The position numbers and the translations under genes were made by a program. This document shows, one piece after another, positions 46,775-58,456 of a DNA stretch of 64,000 nt (positions are counted from its first letter, which is position 1; each line of letters opens with the position of its first letter). The stretch lies in NCBI GenBank assembly GCA_030035585.1, contig CM057473.1, positions 14,744,501 through 14,808,500 on the forward strand, read 5' to 3'. A model generated the notes under the pieces. That model worked only from the letters and a program-made list of their open reading frames with translations, was not told where the DNA came from and did no database searches. This DNA comes from Dugong dugon. Lineage: Eukaryota; Chordata; Mammalia; Sirenia; Dugongidae.

Positions 46775-46786
46775 CAAATTTTTCCT

Positions 46787-46891
46787 AGACATTGGAGTCT
46801 TTCTATTAAAACATGTTGCTCCCACTGTGCCTTATTCTAGGCCCAGAGAATGAGCAATCCATCTTCCATGCTGGAAGAAGTTCAAGACTCA
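46787..46891 (+). mobile_element. MLT1-type LTR fragment, first copy
   Basis: Matches the segment at about 47237-47315 of the next MLT1-type fragment (shared cactgtgccttatt and cagagaatg). It lies between the truncated L1 and an AfroSINE. Confidence 0.5.
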
Positions 46892-46896
46892 TAAAC

Positions 46897-47096
46897 CGGT
46901 TGCCATCAAGTCAACTTGACTCAGAGTGACCCTATGTGTGTCACAGTAGAACTGTGCTCCACAGAGTTTTCATTCACTGATTTTTCTCAAGTAGATCACT
47001 AGCCTTTTCTCCCAAGGCATCTCTTAATAAACTCCAACCTCCAACTTTTCAGTTAGCAACCGAGTGCATTAATTGTTTGCATCATGCAGGTACTCT
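46897..47096 (-). mobile_element. AfroSINE (long variant)
   Basis: Reverse copy: ggttgccatcaagtcaactt, then gtgtgtcacagtagaactgt, ctgatttttctcaagtagat and ttttcagttagcaaccgagt, ending gcatcatgcaggtactc. Confidence 0.88.
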
Positions 47097-47400
47097 GCAA
47101 ACCTCACAGAGAGGCATCTATAGGTTCCTTAGTAAACATTCCTAGCTGAATCCCACTTTGGAGTCATCATAACCCACACATCAGACTTGAGCAAAAAATT
47201 CTACAGATGATTCCAGCTTCCAGCTGTTCAGATTTTCCCCAGACATTGCAGTCTTTCTACCAGAAACACGCGACCCACACTGTGCCTTATTTCAGATCCA
47301 GAGAATGGGCAATCACAATAAAATGGTGGTGTTTGAAGTCATTATGTTTTACGTGGATTCTTCTGCAACAATCAATAATTGGAATACCTATAGCCACCCC
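47097..47400 (+). mobile_element. MLT1-type LTR fragment, second copy
   Basis: Text typical of the 3' half of an MLT1-type LTR: gatgattccagcttccagct, then ttttccccagacattgcagt, aataaaatggtggtgtttga and cttctgcaacaatcaataat. The first 90 or so bases are not assigned. Confidence 0.55.
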
Positions 47401-47855
47401 CACCCCTGATTGAATGGCTGATTTAATCTCTGGGTTCTTGTTTCACTAATCAAGGTGCTTTTATATGAACAATTCATAATTTTGGATGAGACCATCATTG
47501 ACCATCTCATCAGAAAAACAAAACAAGATATTGGCAATCCATCAAGACAAAAACTTACAAAATTAGTAGAGCTCCATGGCCTAAAAGTTCACCAGTCTGG
47601 TCCCACAAATCACCACAAACATCACTTTTGTGATCAGCTTGTCAGGAATAAAATAGCAACATCAGTTCAACCACTAGAAACAGCTGTAAATGACTGATCA
47701 GAGGAGTCAGGCTGAACTGATACTATGGCTGTCATGGCATGGTCAAAATACTCTCTTCGAAATTAAAGAGAAAAAAAAACCAGCTACTATTGATAGATAT
47801 AGTGGAAGCTAATGAGATTTATTTGATAAACTCCAAATGCATAACTTTTATTTAT
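47401..47855. other. Unassigned sequence between repeats
   Basis: Contains an 80-codon plus-strand frame at 47455-47697 whose translation (KLTKLVELHGLKVHQSG and then HHKHHFCDQLVRN) suggests no family to me. There is no promoter, splice or polyadenylation context. It could be a remnant of a DNA-transposon or host pseudogene, but I cannot support either. Confidence 0.3.
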
Positions 47856-47873
47856 AAAAAAATTGTTGACCCT

Positions 47874-50075
47874 GGAGGTTCTGGCAAGATGGCGCTCTAG
47901 GCAGAAGCACCACACCGTCCCTCCACAGCAAAGATCTGAAAAACTAAGCCAAACAGAGAATGCAACAATCCTGAACCCCTAGAACATCAAATGAAGAGAT
48001 AAAGAACTCAGGCGAGCACCTAATGGAGTTAGAATACTGAAAGAGAACGGAGAGCGAGGAGAGATTCACGCAGAAGTCCCCTACCAGCTAATGCAGCACG
48101 GATCCACCATCTTTGACTCCCATCAGAGACCAGCAAACGGGGGTACAAGAAAGCAGCCTCACGGAGTGTCCAGTGGGAGACAAAACAGCCGGTAATTTGC
48201 AGTGTATGCTTTCCCACCCCCCACCACTCTTCGCCCCAGCTTGGGCTCCTCTGCTTCCCGCGGCCACAGTCCGTTGCTGGGAAGCACCGGCTGCTTGGAT
48301 TCCACACACCCAAGCAGGTGGCTCTCTGGGTACCTTTTGCTGGCTGTTAGTGTTGCTTTTTTTTTTTCTGCTTCTTTTGATTTCTCACTTGCCTCTTGCC
48401 GCCTCCCCCTCCTTTTGCTAGAGTGCCTGGCTCCGAGCGCCATCTTTGCTTCTTCCTGCCGGGCTGCGGGGCTCCATTTGAGTGTGCAGCTGCTTCCCGG
48501 TCTGGGCTGCCGCGCTGGTGGGATCCCAGGGCTTTTGTTCGTTTCTTCCTCTGATTCCCGCGGCCACGGTCTCTTGACCGGGAGGCGCCAGCTGCTTAGA
48601 TTCCACACACCCAAGCAGGCGGCTCTCTGGGTGTCATTTGTTGGCTGCTAGTGTTGCTTTTTTTTTCTGCTTCTTTTGATTTCTCACTTCCCTCTCTCCA
48701 CCTCCCCCTCCTTTCACTCAAGTGCCTGGCTACGTGCTCCATCTTTGCTTCTTCCTGAGGGGCTCCAGAGCACCGGCAATTTGTGATATACACTTTCCCA
48801 CTCTCCACCTTTCTTCACCCACACTCAGCCTCCTCTGCTTCCCACAGACACAGTCTCTTGTCCAGAAACACCAGCCCGCACTGGCTGGCTCTCTGAGTGC
48901 CATTTGTTGGCTGCTGGTATTGCTTTTTTTTTTTTTTTTTCCTGCTTCTTTGGATTTCTTGCTTGCCTCTCGCCACCTCCCCCTCCTTTCACTCGAGTGC
49001 CTGGCTCTGTGCGCCATCTTTGCTTTTTCCTGAGGGGATGCAGAGCTCCATTCAAGTGTGGAGCCGCTTCCCGGTCTGGGCTACCACGCTGGTGGGATCC
49101 CTGGGCTTTTCTTCATTTTGAATTGTTTGTTTATTTACTTTTCCTTTTCTTGAGTTGGGAGCCCGTTCTGGCCAGGAGGAGCTGCGTGCCTGGGAGACTC
49201 CCCTTAGGCTTCCACAGATGTGCAGAGGGATCCCTGAGCACATTTCTTTCTTCAATGGTTTTTTTTTTTTCCTGTTTTTTTGGGGGGCCTATCTTGTTCT
49301 TTTTTTTTTTTTTTGATTTGTTTTGTTTTCTTTTCCCTCTTTTTCCCTTTTGTCTTTCTTCATTGCTCAGTTTCTCGTCTATCTATATCTTCCTTCTCTT
49401 TCTGATCCCTGAATACCAGGGATTGTATGCCTCTGACCTTCTGGCCAGGCTGTGGTGCAACACCTGAGAGCGACTTCCCCAGACCTCATAGCTGCATCGG
49501 TGGGATCCCTGGGAACTTTGCGGTTCTTTAACCTTTCTGATTTTTATTTGTTCATTCTTTTCTTCCTCTTCCCCCTTCTGTTTTTCTCCATTTCATAGTC
49601 TCTCATCTCTCCATTCCAACAGCAAGCTCCCCTAGCTTTCTTTTTTGTTTGTTTGTATGATTTTGGCTCCTGTTCCTCTCTCCTCTCTCCCATATCCGTC
49701 TTAGCTCCACACATAACCATCTCCCCACTGCATCCTGCCTACCTGCACCGTGCACTTGACATCACACCCCCAAGCAGTGCAGGCATGGCCTAACTGGAAC
49801 CTGCCCAGCACTGATTACTGACCCACCCTAGTGGCTGTAGTGAGTGCCACAAACAACCCATCCCAGTGGCTCCTTTTCAGCTAGACCTACCCTGCTGTAC
49901 CACAGCTGAGTGACTGAACCTGCCAGTTGGAGAAGGAGGTGAAAAGTATTGAGCGCACAGACGAGCAAACAACAAAGAGCATGCAGTCCGTCTGCTCAGA
50001 CATACACAATTTTTTTTTAAAATAGGGATGAAACAAACAAATCTACAATCAATAAATGAGAGAAATATCTACTGA
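47874..50075 (+). promoter_or_regulatory. L1 5' UTR with tandem monomers
   Basis: About 2.2 kb, pyrimidine-rich on the plus strand and locally CpG-rich (cttcccgcggccacagtc). At least three related units lie at about 48190-48548, 48549-48829 and 48830-49120. Each has the order tgcttcccgcggccac..., ggctctctgggt, tttgttggctgct, a T-run, ttctttTgatttct, cacctccccctcc, gtgcctggct, and ccatctttgcttcttcctg. The unit end 'gtgggatccctggg' also recurs near 49499. By analogy with mouse L1, monomers may carry promoter activity; that is inference. Long open frames across this block on both strands reflect the repetitive composition and are not genes. Confidence 0.82.
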
Positions 50076-51072
50076 ATGCCCCCCAAAAAGCAAACAATAT
50101 CAAAACATTTACAAAAACAGGACAGGATGGTTCCAGTAAGTGTCCAAATTAAAACAACAGATGACTCTCCTGTGGAAGAAAATGCACTAGAAGTACCTGA
50201 TAGGGAATTCAAATCTCTAATACTCAGAATTTTCCAAGAACTGAGGCAAAAAGCTGACAAACTTGAGGAAAAAATAGACAAATTCATGGAAAATACAGAC
50301 AAAAAATTGGAATAATTCAGGAAGATGATGCAGGAACAAAATGCCAAAATAAATTCACAGCTAGAAATTATACAAAAACAACAATTAGAAATCCAAAGGA
50401 TAAACAACAAGATTTCAGAAAAGGATGATGTCATAGAAGGGCTGTGAAGCAGATTTGAAACCGTGGAAGACAGGATCAGTGGAACTGAAGACAAACACTA
50501 GGATACAACTCTGTTTAAGGAAAACTCAGAAAAAAGAACAAAGAAAAATGAAGAGACACTAAGCGTTATGTGGGACACAATTAAAAGCAAAAACTTACGA
50601 GTGATTGGCATTCCAGAACGGGAAGAAAACAGAAAACTAAGAGAGGATCATTGAGGAACTGCTGACAGAAAACTTCCCCAATATCATGAAAGATGAAAAG
50701 CTGGCCATCCAAGAAGCTCAAAGAACCCCATATAGAAGAGACCCCAAAAGAAAATCAACAAGGCATATCATATTCACGCTCGCCAAAACCAAAGACAAAC
50801 AAAGAATCCTGAGAGAAGCTCATGAAAAACAAGAAGTCACATACAGAGGAGAAACAATAAGACTAAGCTCAGATTATTCGGCAGAAACCATGCAGGCAAG
50901 AAGACAGTGGGATGACATATATAAAATCTTGAAAGAAAAAAATTGTCAGCCAAGAATAATATATCCTGCAAAACTCTCATTCAAATTTGATGGTGAAATT
51001 AGGTCATTTCCAGATAAACAGAAACTAAGGGAATATGTAAAAGTCAAACCAAACTTACAAGAATTACTATAG
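50076..51072 (+). pseudogene. L1 ORF1 (RNA-binding protein), broken
   Basis: The ATG at 50076 opens a frame (MPPKKQTISKHLQKQ) that enters the coiled-coil region (ELRQKADKLEEKIDKFMENT). In-frame stops follow: TAA at 50313-50315, TGA at 50445-50447 and TAG at 50499-50501. Beyond these the RRM-like region is visible (NLRVIGIPEREENRK). The C-terminal domain resumes in another frame from 50686 (RRDPKRKSTRHIIFTLAK, then SAETMQARRQWDDIYKILKE and PRIIYPAKLSFKFDGEI), ending at TAG 51070-51072. ORF1p normally forms trimers that coat L1 RNA. This copy cannot. Confidence 0.9.
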
Positions 51073-51545
51073 GGAGTTCTTCGATCTGAGGATAAACAGC
51101 TTCAGCCCTCAGGCAGGACCTAGGACGCAGGATCGTAAGAGCCAGATACCAGTCTACGAAATGAACTCTCGAGGACTATCCAAAACCAAAAGAAATACAA
51201 CAGGGAATCAGAGCAGTCAATCGATGGATGACAAGAACATCAAAACAATGAAAGAGGGAATAAACGGCATAGGTATAGAACCTTCTAATGGAGAGGAAGG
51301 CAAGGCAATACCAAGTAATGGTAGACTGCTTCAAACTTAGAAACATAAGGGTAAAATTCATGGTAACCACAAAGAAAGTTAACAAACCAACTCATAAAAA
51401 TAAAGACGAAAAACATGAAGTCTCAGCCAAAACGAAACCTACAAAAACAAAAGAAACGAAAAAAAATCCACAAACAAAACTAACTCAGCACAAGAGAGTA
51501 AGAACAAAGAAAACTTCAGCACCACAAAAAAAAAAGCGCTACAAA
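51073..51545 (+). other. L1 inter-ORF region
   Basis: About 470 bases between ORF1 and ORF2. The ORF2 frame is already open from 51288 upstream of the conventional start, encoding a Lys/Thr-rich stretch. I place the ORF2 start at the ATG at 51546 because the endonuclease homology (MIATNSHLSIVTLNVNGLN) begins there. Confidence 0.75.
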
Positions 51546-54500
51546 ATGATAGCAACAAACTCACATCTGTCAATAGTTACACTGAATGTCAATGGCCTCA
51601 ATGCACCCATAAAGAGATGGAGAGTGACAGAATGGATAAGAAAACAGGATCCATCAATATGCTGTCTACAAGAGACACACCTTAGAAACAAAGATGTGAA
51701 TTTATTAAAAGTCAACGGTTGGAAAAAAATATGTCAAGCTAACAACTACCAAAAAAGAGCAGGAGTGGCAATTCTAATATCAGATAAAACAGACTTTAAA
51801 ATAAAATCTACCATAAAAGACAAAGAAGGACACTATATAATGAGTAAGGGGATGATCCATCATGAAGACATAACCATAATAAACATCTACGAACTCAATG
51901 ACAGGGCTCCAAAATACATAAAACAAACTCTCACAACACTGAAAAGAGAAACTGACAGTTCCACAATACTAGTAGGAGACTTCAACACACCACTCTCAGT
52001 AAAGCACAGAACAACTAAGAAGAAACTCAGCAAAGATACAGAAGACCTAAAGGGCACAATCAGCCAACTTGACCTCATAGACATATATAGAACACTCCAT
52101 CCAACCGCTGCAAAGTACACATTCTTTTCCAACGCACATGGAACGTTCTCCAGAATAGACCACATATTAGGCCACAGAGCAATCCTCAACAAGATCCAAA
52201 ATGTTGAGATAATTCAAAGTATCTTCTCTGACCACAATGCCATCAAGGTAGAAATTAACAATAGAAATACCAAGGGAAAAAAATCATCTACATGGAAACT
52301 GAATAATATCCTGCTTACACATCAGTGGGTAATAGAAGAAATCAGAGATGGAATCAAAAAATTCCTAGAATCAAATGAGAATGAAAACACATCATACCAA
52401 AACCCTTGAGACACAGCAAAGGCAGTCCTCAGAGGACAATTTATAGCAATAGATGCAAGTATCAAAAAAGAAGAAAGGGACAAAATCAAAACATTAACTA
52501 CAGAACTGAAACAAATACAAAGAGAACAGCAAAAAAAGCCCACAACCACCGGAAGAAAGGAAATACTAAAGATCAGAGCAGAAATAAATCAAATAGAGAA
52601 CAGAAAAACAATAGAAAGAATCAACAAAACCAAAAGTTGGTTCTTTGAAAGAATCAACAAAATCGACAAACCACTGGCCAGAGTGACAAAAGAAAAACAG
52701 CAGAGGACACAAATAACCCAAATAAGAAATGAAATGGGGGACATTACAACAGACCTAACTGAAATAAAAAGGATTATAACAGAATATTATGAAAAACTAC
52801 ACTCCAACAAATTTGAAAACCTAGAGGAAATGGATAAATTTCTAGAAACACAGCCTAACCAAACTACAACAAAGTGATGCTGAAAATCTGAAACAGACCC
52901 ATAACAAGAGAATACATTGAAAAGGTAATAAAAAAACTCCCAACCAAAAAAAACCCTGGCCCAGATGGCTTCACTGGAGAATTCTACAACACATTTACAG
53001 AAGAGCTTGTACCAGTTCTACTCAAGCTATTTCAGAGCATAGAGGAGGAAGCAACACTTCCAAATTCATTCTATGAAGCCAGCATAACGCTGATACCAAA
53101 ACCAGGCAAAGACATCACAAAAAAAGAAAATTACAGACCAATATCTCTCATGAATATAGATGCAAAAATTGTGAACAAAATTCTAACCAATAGAATTCAG
53201 CATCATATCAAAAAATAATACACCATGGCCAAGTAGGATTCATACCAGGTATGCAAGGATGGTTCAACATTAGAAAATTAATTAACATAATCCACCACAT
53301 AAATAAAAGGAAAGAAAAGAATCACATGATCATCTCAATTGATGCAGAAAAGGCATTTTACAAAGTCCAACACCCATTCCTGATAAAAACTCTCAATAAA
53401 GTAGGTATAGAAGGGAAATTTCTCAACATAATACAGGACATCTATGCAAAACCAATGGCCAACATCATTCTTAATGGAGAGAGGCTGAAAACTTTCCCCT
53501 TGAAAACAGGAGCAAGACAAGGATGCCCTTTATCACCACTCCTATTTAACATTGTGCTGGAAGTTCTAGCTAGAGCAATAAGGCAAGAAAAAGAAATCAA
53601 GGGCATCCAAATTGGTCATGAAGAAGTTAAACTGTCCGTGTTTGCAGATGATATGATACTATACATAGAAAACCCTAAAGATTCCATGAGAAATCTACTG
53701 GAACTAATAGAAAGATTCAGCAGAGTAGCAGGATACAAGATAAACATTCAAAAATCAGTTGGATTCCTATACACCAGTAAGGAGAACGATGAAAAGGAAA
53801 TCAGGAAATCAATACAATTTTCAATAGCCCCTAAAAAGATAAAATACTTAGGAATAAATCTGACCAGGGATGTAAAAGACCTATACAAAGAAAACTACAA
53901 AACACTACTGCATGAAACCAAAAGGGATCTACATAAATGGAAAAACATACCACGCTCATGGATAGGCAGACTCAACATTGTGAAAACGGCAATTCTACTC
54001 TACCCAAAGCAATTTACAAATACAACGCAATCCCGATCTAAATACCAGCAACATTCTTCAAAGAGATGGAAAAAGTAATCATTAACTTTATATGGAAAGG
54101 GAAGAAGCCCCGAATAAGTAAAGCACTACTGAAGAAGAAGAATATAGTTGGAGGACTCACAGTACCTGACTTCAGAACCTACTATACAGCTACAGTAGTC
54201 AAAACAGCCTGGTACTGGTACAATGACAGATACATTGACCAATGGAACAGAATTGAGAATCCAGATGTAAATCCATCCACCTACGGTCACCTGATTGTCG
54301 ACAAGGGCCCAAAGTCCATCAAATGGGGAAAAGACAGTCTTTTTAACAAATGGTGCTGGAAAAAATGGATATCAATCTGCAAAAAAATGAAACAGGACCC
54401 ATACCTCACACCGTATACAAAAACTACTTCAAAATGGATCAAAGACCTGAATATAAAGCCTAAAACTATAAAGTTCATAGAAGAAAAAATAGGACCAACA

Positions 54501-55375
54501 CTTCAGGCCTTAATACATGGCATTAACAGGATACAAACCATAACCATCAATGCACAAACCCCAATAGATAAGCTAGATAACTGGGATCTTCTAAAAATCA
54601 AACACCTATGCTCTTCAAAAGACTTACCAAAAGAGTAAAAAGAGAACCTACAGACTGGGAAAACATTTTTGAACAGTACAAGTCAGACAAAGGTCTAATC
54701 TCCATAATCTACAATAAAATCCAACACCTCTACAAAAAAAATGCAACTAATCCTATTAAAAAATGGGCAGGAAATGAACAGACACTTCACCAAAGAAGAC
54801 ATTCGAATGGCCAACAGACACATGAGGAAATGCTCGCGATCATTAGCCATTAGAGAAATGCAAATTAAAACCACAATGACATACCATCTCACCCTGGCAT
54901 TACTGGCACGAATCAAAAGCACTGGAAATAACAAATGTTGGAGGGGTTGAGGGGAGATGGGAACTCTTATTCACTGTTGGTGGGAATGCAAAATGATACA
55001 ACCATTTTTGAAAAATGATATGGTGCTTCCTCAGAAAGCTAGAAATAGACATATCATTCAATCCAGCAAGCCCACTCCTAGGAATATATCCTAGAGAAGT
55101 AAGAGTCATCACTCGAATAGATATATGCACACCTATGTTCATGGCAGCATTGTTCACAATAGCAAAACGATGGAAACAACCTCGATGTCCATCAACAGAT
55201 GAATGGATGCACAAACTATGGTACATACACACAATGGAGTACTATGCAACCAACGAGAAAGAACAACAATGAATCTGTGAAGCATCTCATAACATGGATG
55301 AAACTGGAGGACATTATGCTAAGTGAAATAAGTCAATCACAAAAGGACAAATATTGTATGAGACCTTTATTGTAA
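51546..55375 (+). pseudogene. L1 ORF2 (endonuclease/reverse transcriptase), broken
   Basis: The N-terminal APE-like endonuclease domain is open to TGA 52407-52409 and keeps the family motifs: TLNVNGLNAPIKR, CCLQETHL (Glu), VGDFNTPLS (Asp and Asn), and FSDHNAI (Asp-His). The reading frame then breaks repeatedly: a return to the starting frame by 52683, homology in frame through [11 protein letters not shown] with a stop near 53216, a shift to the frame at 53251-54078, a shift back at 54066, and another at 54608. The reverse-transcriptase catalytic loop is intact as VFADDMILY (Asp-Asp at 53647-53652). The C-terminal part (TPMFMAALFTIAKRWKQPRCP) is visible to TGA 55270-55272, with residual homology to about 55375. 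Confidence 0.93.
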
Positions 55376-56543
55376 AAACCCACGAAAAAGTTCACACACA
55401 AAATGTAACAATCTTTGTTGGTTACCAGGGATGGGAGGGGTGGGGGGGGGGATACTAAATAGGCAATAGATAAGTGGTATCTTGGGTGAAGGGTGAGCCA
55501 GTACACAATACAGGGGAAACTAGCACAACCTGTGCAAGGAAAGGTCATGGAAGCCCCATAGACACATCCAAACTCCCTGAGGGAATGAGTTGCTGGGCGG
55601 AGGGTTCTGGGGACCATGGTCTCGGGGAACATCTAGTTCAAATGGCATGACACAGCTTATAAAGACAATGCTCTACATTCTACCTTGGTGAGTAGTGTCT
55701 GGGGTCTTAAAAGCCTGTGAGCGGCCATCTAAGATTCTCCACTGGTCTCATCCCTTCGGGAGCAAGAGAGAATGAAGAGAACAGGATACAGGGAAAAGAT
55801 TAGTCCAAAGGACTAATTGTCCACAGCTACCAAGGCCTCCACCAGACTGAGTCCAGTACAGCTAGATGGTGCCTGGCTACCACCACTGACTGCTCTGACC
55901 AGGATCACAACAGAGGGTTCTGGACAGAGCTGGAGAAGGATGTAGATCATAATTCTAACTCACAAAAAAAAAAGACCAGATTTACTGGCTAAAGGAGACT
56001 GGAGATACCTCCAGAGTATGGCCCCCAGATACCCTTTTAGCTCAGTGGTGAAGTTACCTCCGAGGTTCACTGTTCAGCCTGGGAGTGGACAGCCCCGTAA
56101 AACCAAATGAGACTAACGAGGTACAGGAGTCCAGTGACAAGGGCCAGAAGACAGAAGGGGACAAGGATGCTGGTGATAGGGAACACAAGTTTGAGTAAGG
56201 ATATTGTTGATGTGTTGTGAGATTGTTAACCATTGTCATAGGGCAACATTTGTAGTAACTGTTAAATGAGAAACTATTTTGTTCTGTAAGCCTTCATCTT
56301 AAGTGAGAATAACAGCACAATTGGAAGAGCATAGTCAATGTCACTGAACTGTGTATGTAGAAATTTTTGAAACGGTGTACTTTGACTATGTGTATTTTCA
56401 CCAAAAAAAAAAAGGTTGAGAATTTAGAGGGTTAATATGTTGTGGGGTTGTTAACCAATGTCATAAAACAACATGTGTACTACTGTTTCATGAGAAACTA
56501 TTTATTCTGTAAGCCTTCACCTGAAGTACAATAAAATATTAAA
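55376..56543 (+). other. L1 3' UTR with duplicated terminus
   Basis: Includes a G-run (55435-55451), the gtgtctggggtcttaaaagc phrase shared with the other two L1 UTRs, and then two successive ends. The first has gagaaactattttgttctgt, then aagccttcatctt near 56270-56300, and runs on to an internal A-run at 56402-56412. The second repeats gttgttaaccaatgtcataa and gagaaactatttattctgta to the final poly-A. See findings. Confidence 0.85.
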
Positions 56544-56561
56544 AAAAAAATTGTTGACCCT

Positions 56562-56870
56562 ATGAAATGTAACCTAAATTCACTATCACTAAACAGATGC
56601 ATAGGGGAAACTAAATTAATAGTTACTGAGAATATATAGGTAGCAGTTTTTCAAATGACTATTATATTAGTCCATAAATAAAAATAAGTAAATGTAATTG
56701 ATCTTTATGCTGTATGAGATCTTTTACAAAAGATATCTATAATTAAAATTTCTGTAACTGGTTTTTAACAAGAAAAGCAAATTATACATTAGTTAACTAG
56801 ATTGTCAGTAAATATTTTCATTTTAATTAGTTTTACCTTGACTGTCAGTGGTCCGGGGATTCTTTATTAC
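56562..56870. other. AT-rich unassigned sequence
   Basis: Continuation of the pre-insertion locus. Nothing recognised. Confidence 0.4.
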
Positions 56871-57170
56871 TTTCAGTTACGATGCATTTCAATGACTTTT
56901 CGTTTGCTTGTAATTCTATTTTAAACTATATTTTATTAAATCTCAATTATATATAAATACCTGTATCTGTGTGTAACTAAATATATTTAATCCTGCAAGA
57001 TTGTATATTATTTAACACTTTCAACCATATTGTATTTCAATAACTTTCATTTGCTTGTAGTTATATTTTAATGTACATTTTATCAAACGTCTATTATACG
57101 TAATAACTCTATGTGTATATGACTACATATATACAATTATGCATGAACAACATTAAATCCTGCCCTGCAA
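56871..57170. repeat. Diverged tandem duplication, period about 148 bp
   Basis: The stretch from 56871 (tttcagttacgatgcatttc) recurs from 57019 (tttcaaccatattgtatttc). Shared landmarks are tttgcttgtaattctatttt against tttgcttgtagttatatttt, and then an ending cattaaatcctgc against atttaatcctgc. The family is not recognised. Confidence 0.7.
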
Positions 57171-57900
57171 TCAAAAATTTAAACAATAGTGTTACATTAA
57201 AATGCATTTTATATATCTAATTTGCATTTATTATTAAAAAGGCTTTTTTCATTTGCCTATGTCCTATGACGGTTAATGTGAAAGAATAACTATAATTATG
57301 GCAATTTATCATTTAAAATCAATCAACGACCAGGATAAAAGTTATTTACAAAGAGGAAAGTATGTCAAAACCAGAGAACTTTGCTGGTATCGATTTTTAC
57401 AATACCTGTAAATATTGTAATTATTTATTTCATGCATATCTTCAGTTCATTACATGTTCTCTCCCCTGAAGAATGTGTTAAAACTGATTTTGACAGCCAG
57501 ATCAAAACTTTAAGTAACATTGCCCAGCATTGTGCTCAAAATCCTCCATCAGCTTTCCTAACCAACCTTTATCCCAGTTCATCCTAATGCTTTCCTTTCA
57601 GGGGAGAAAGAGTTGAGTGAAGAGGGAGACAAGCAAGAGAGACCTTACAAACTCAATGTGCTGCTTAGTGTGTTAAGGAAGGTTCTTGCCCTCCATGTCA
57701 TCTGGGATTCTAGGCCTTTAAGGGTTGACCATCAGTCTCAACATGACGTGTCATGTGTTTCCCCTGGGATTTCATCAGCCCCTCAAGCAAATTGATGATT
57801 TTAAGGGACCAAGATCTATGTAAGCATGACAGAAATGGCAGAAGTTTTGCAAACTTAGGTTTCTCTAGAGCTCTCACTATGTAAGTTATCACCTAGGAAA
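57171..57900. other. Unassigned sequence
   Basis: No gene recognised. Short frames at 57381-57587 and 57613-57795 lack recognisable features. Confidence 0.4.
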
Positions 57901-58051
57901 CAGTGTGTCAGAGTAGAACTGTGCTCCACAGGAGTTTCAATGGCTGATTTTTTGGAAGCAGATCATCAGGTCTTTCTTTCCAGGTGCCTCTGGGTGGACT
58001 TGAACCTCCAACCTTTTGGCTAGCAGCCGAGTGCATCAGTTCCACCACCTA
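57901..58051 (-). mobile_element. AfroSINE (long variant), tail missing
   Basis: Reverse copy: gtgtgtcagagtagaactgt, then ctgattttttggaagcagat and ggtgcctctgggtggacttg, followed by aacctccaaccttttggcta. The RTE-like tail is absent at the left end. Confidence 0.87.
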
Positions 58052-58456
58052 TAGTTCAAGCTATTTACTTTATGCAATCTTTCAAAGTCATTTATAATTC
58101 TACACTTATTTAATTAGTACACATTACATAAGCAATGTGAAGTCGATTTTGAGGACATACACCTGCTGAAGGCCAAAGGTGGCTGCGGCAGCATTTGAGT
58201 TGTGGTATGTACGTGGGTTTGGAAGAACAGCAACATAGTAGCTAGTTGATTTAGTAAATGATATCTAAGTGCTATTCCAACTAAGGTCATGAGTCCAGTC
58301 TTTATATGGATTGATTCATGTTACTCAATCCTGATCTAATACTGCAATACTAACGCCACCCAGACGCTTTATAAGTAAGTATCCTTTGCTGCTTGGGAAC
58401 TGGGCCAGATAATAAGAATAATTTAATGCCAACCATCCAACATGCAAACAGTCCTT
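58052..58456. other. Unassigned sequence
   Basis: Nothing recognised. Confidence 0.4.

Larger units (their letters stand above)
47874..56543 (+). mobile_element. Full-length L1 with perfect 18-bp TSD
   Basis: The element starts ggaggttctggcaagatggc and ends in poly-A, about 8.7 kb. It is bounded by AAAAAAATTGTTGACCCT at 47856-47873 and 56544-56561, an exact 18-base match, so it inserted as a single full-length event. Parts in order: 5' UTR with tandem monomers (to about 50075), ORF1 (50076-51072), intergenic stretch, ORF2 (from 51546 to about 55375), and a 3' UTR of about 1.1 kb with a duplicated end. Both ORFs are broken. The length exceeds the 6-7 kb usual for human and mouse L1, mainly because of the long UTRs. 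Confidence 0.96.

Noticed and set aside
47455-47697. An 80-codon ORF as a transposase or pseudogene
   Set aside because: Some basic and His/Cys residues are suggestive, but no motif spacing or homology could be recognised.
48029-48808. Long minus-strand and plus-strand open frames (up to 151 codons) in the L1 5' UTR
   Set aside because: They are Lys/Glu/Arg-rich or Phe/Leu/Ser-rich from the pyrimidine-rich repeats, recur in each monomer and have no independent support.
48904-49467. A 187-codon plus-strand ORF
   Set aside because: It spans poly-T tracts in the L1 5' UTR, and the translation is mostly Phe, Leu and Ser runs.
50069-50494. A 141-codon minus-strand ORF
   Set aside because: It is the antisense of L1 ORF1.
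51887-52192. A 101-codon minus-strand ORF
   Set aside because: It is the antisense of the intact L1 endonuclease region.
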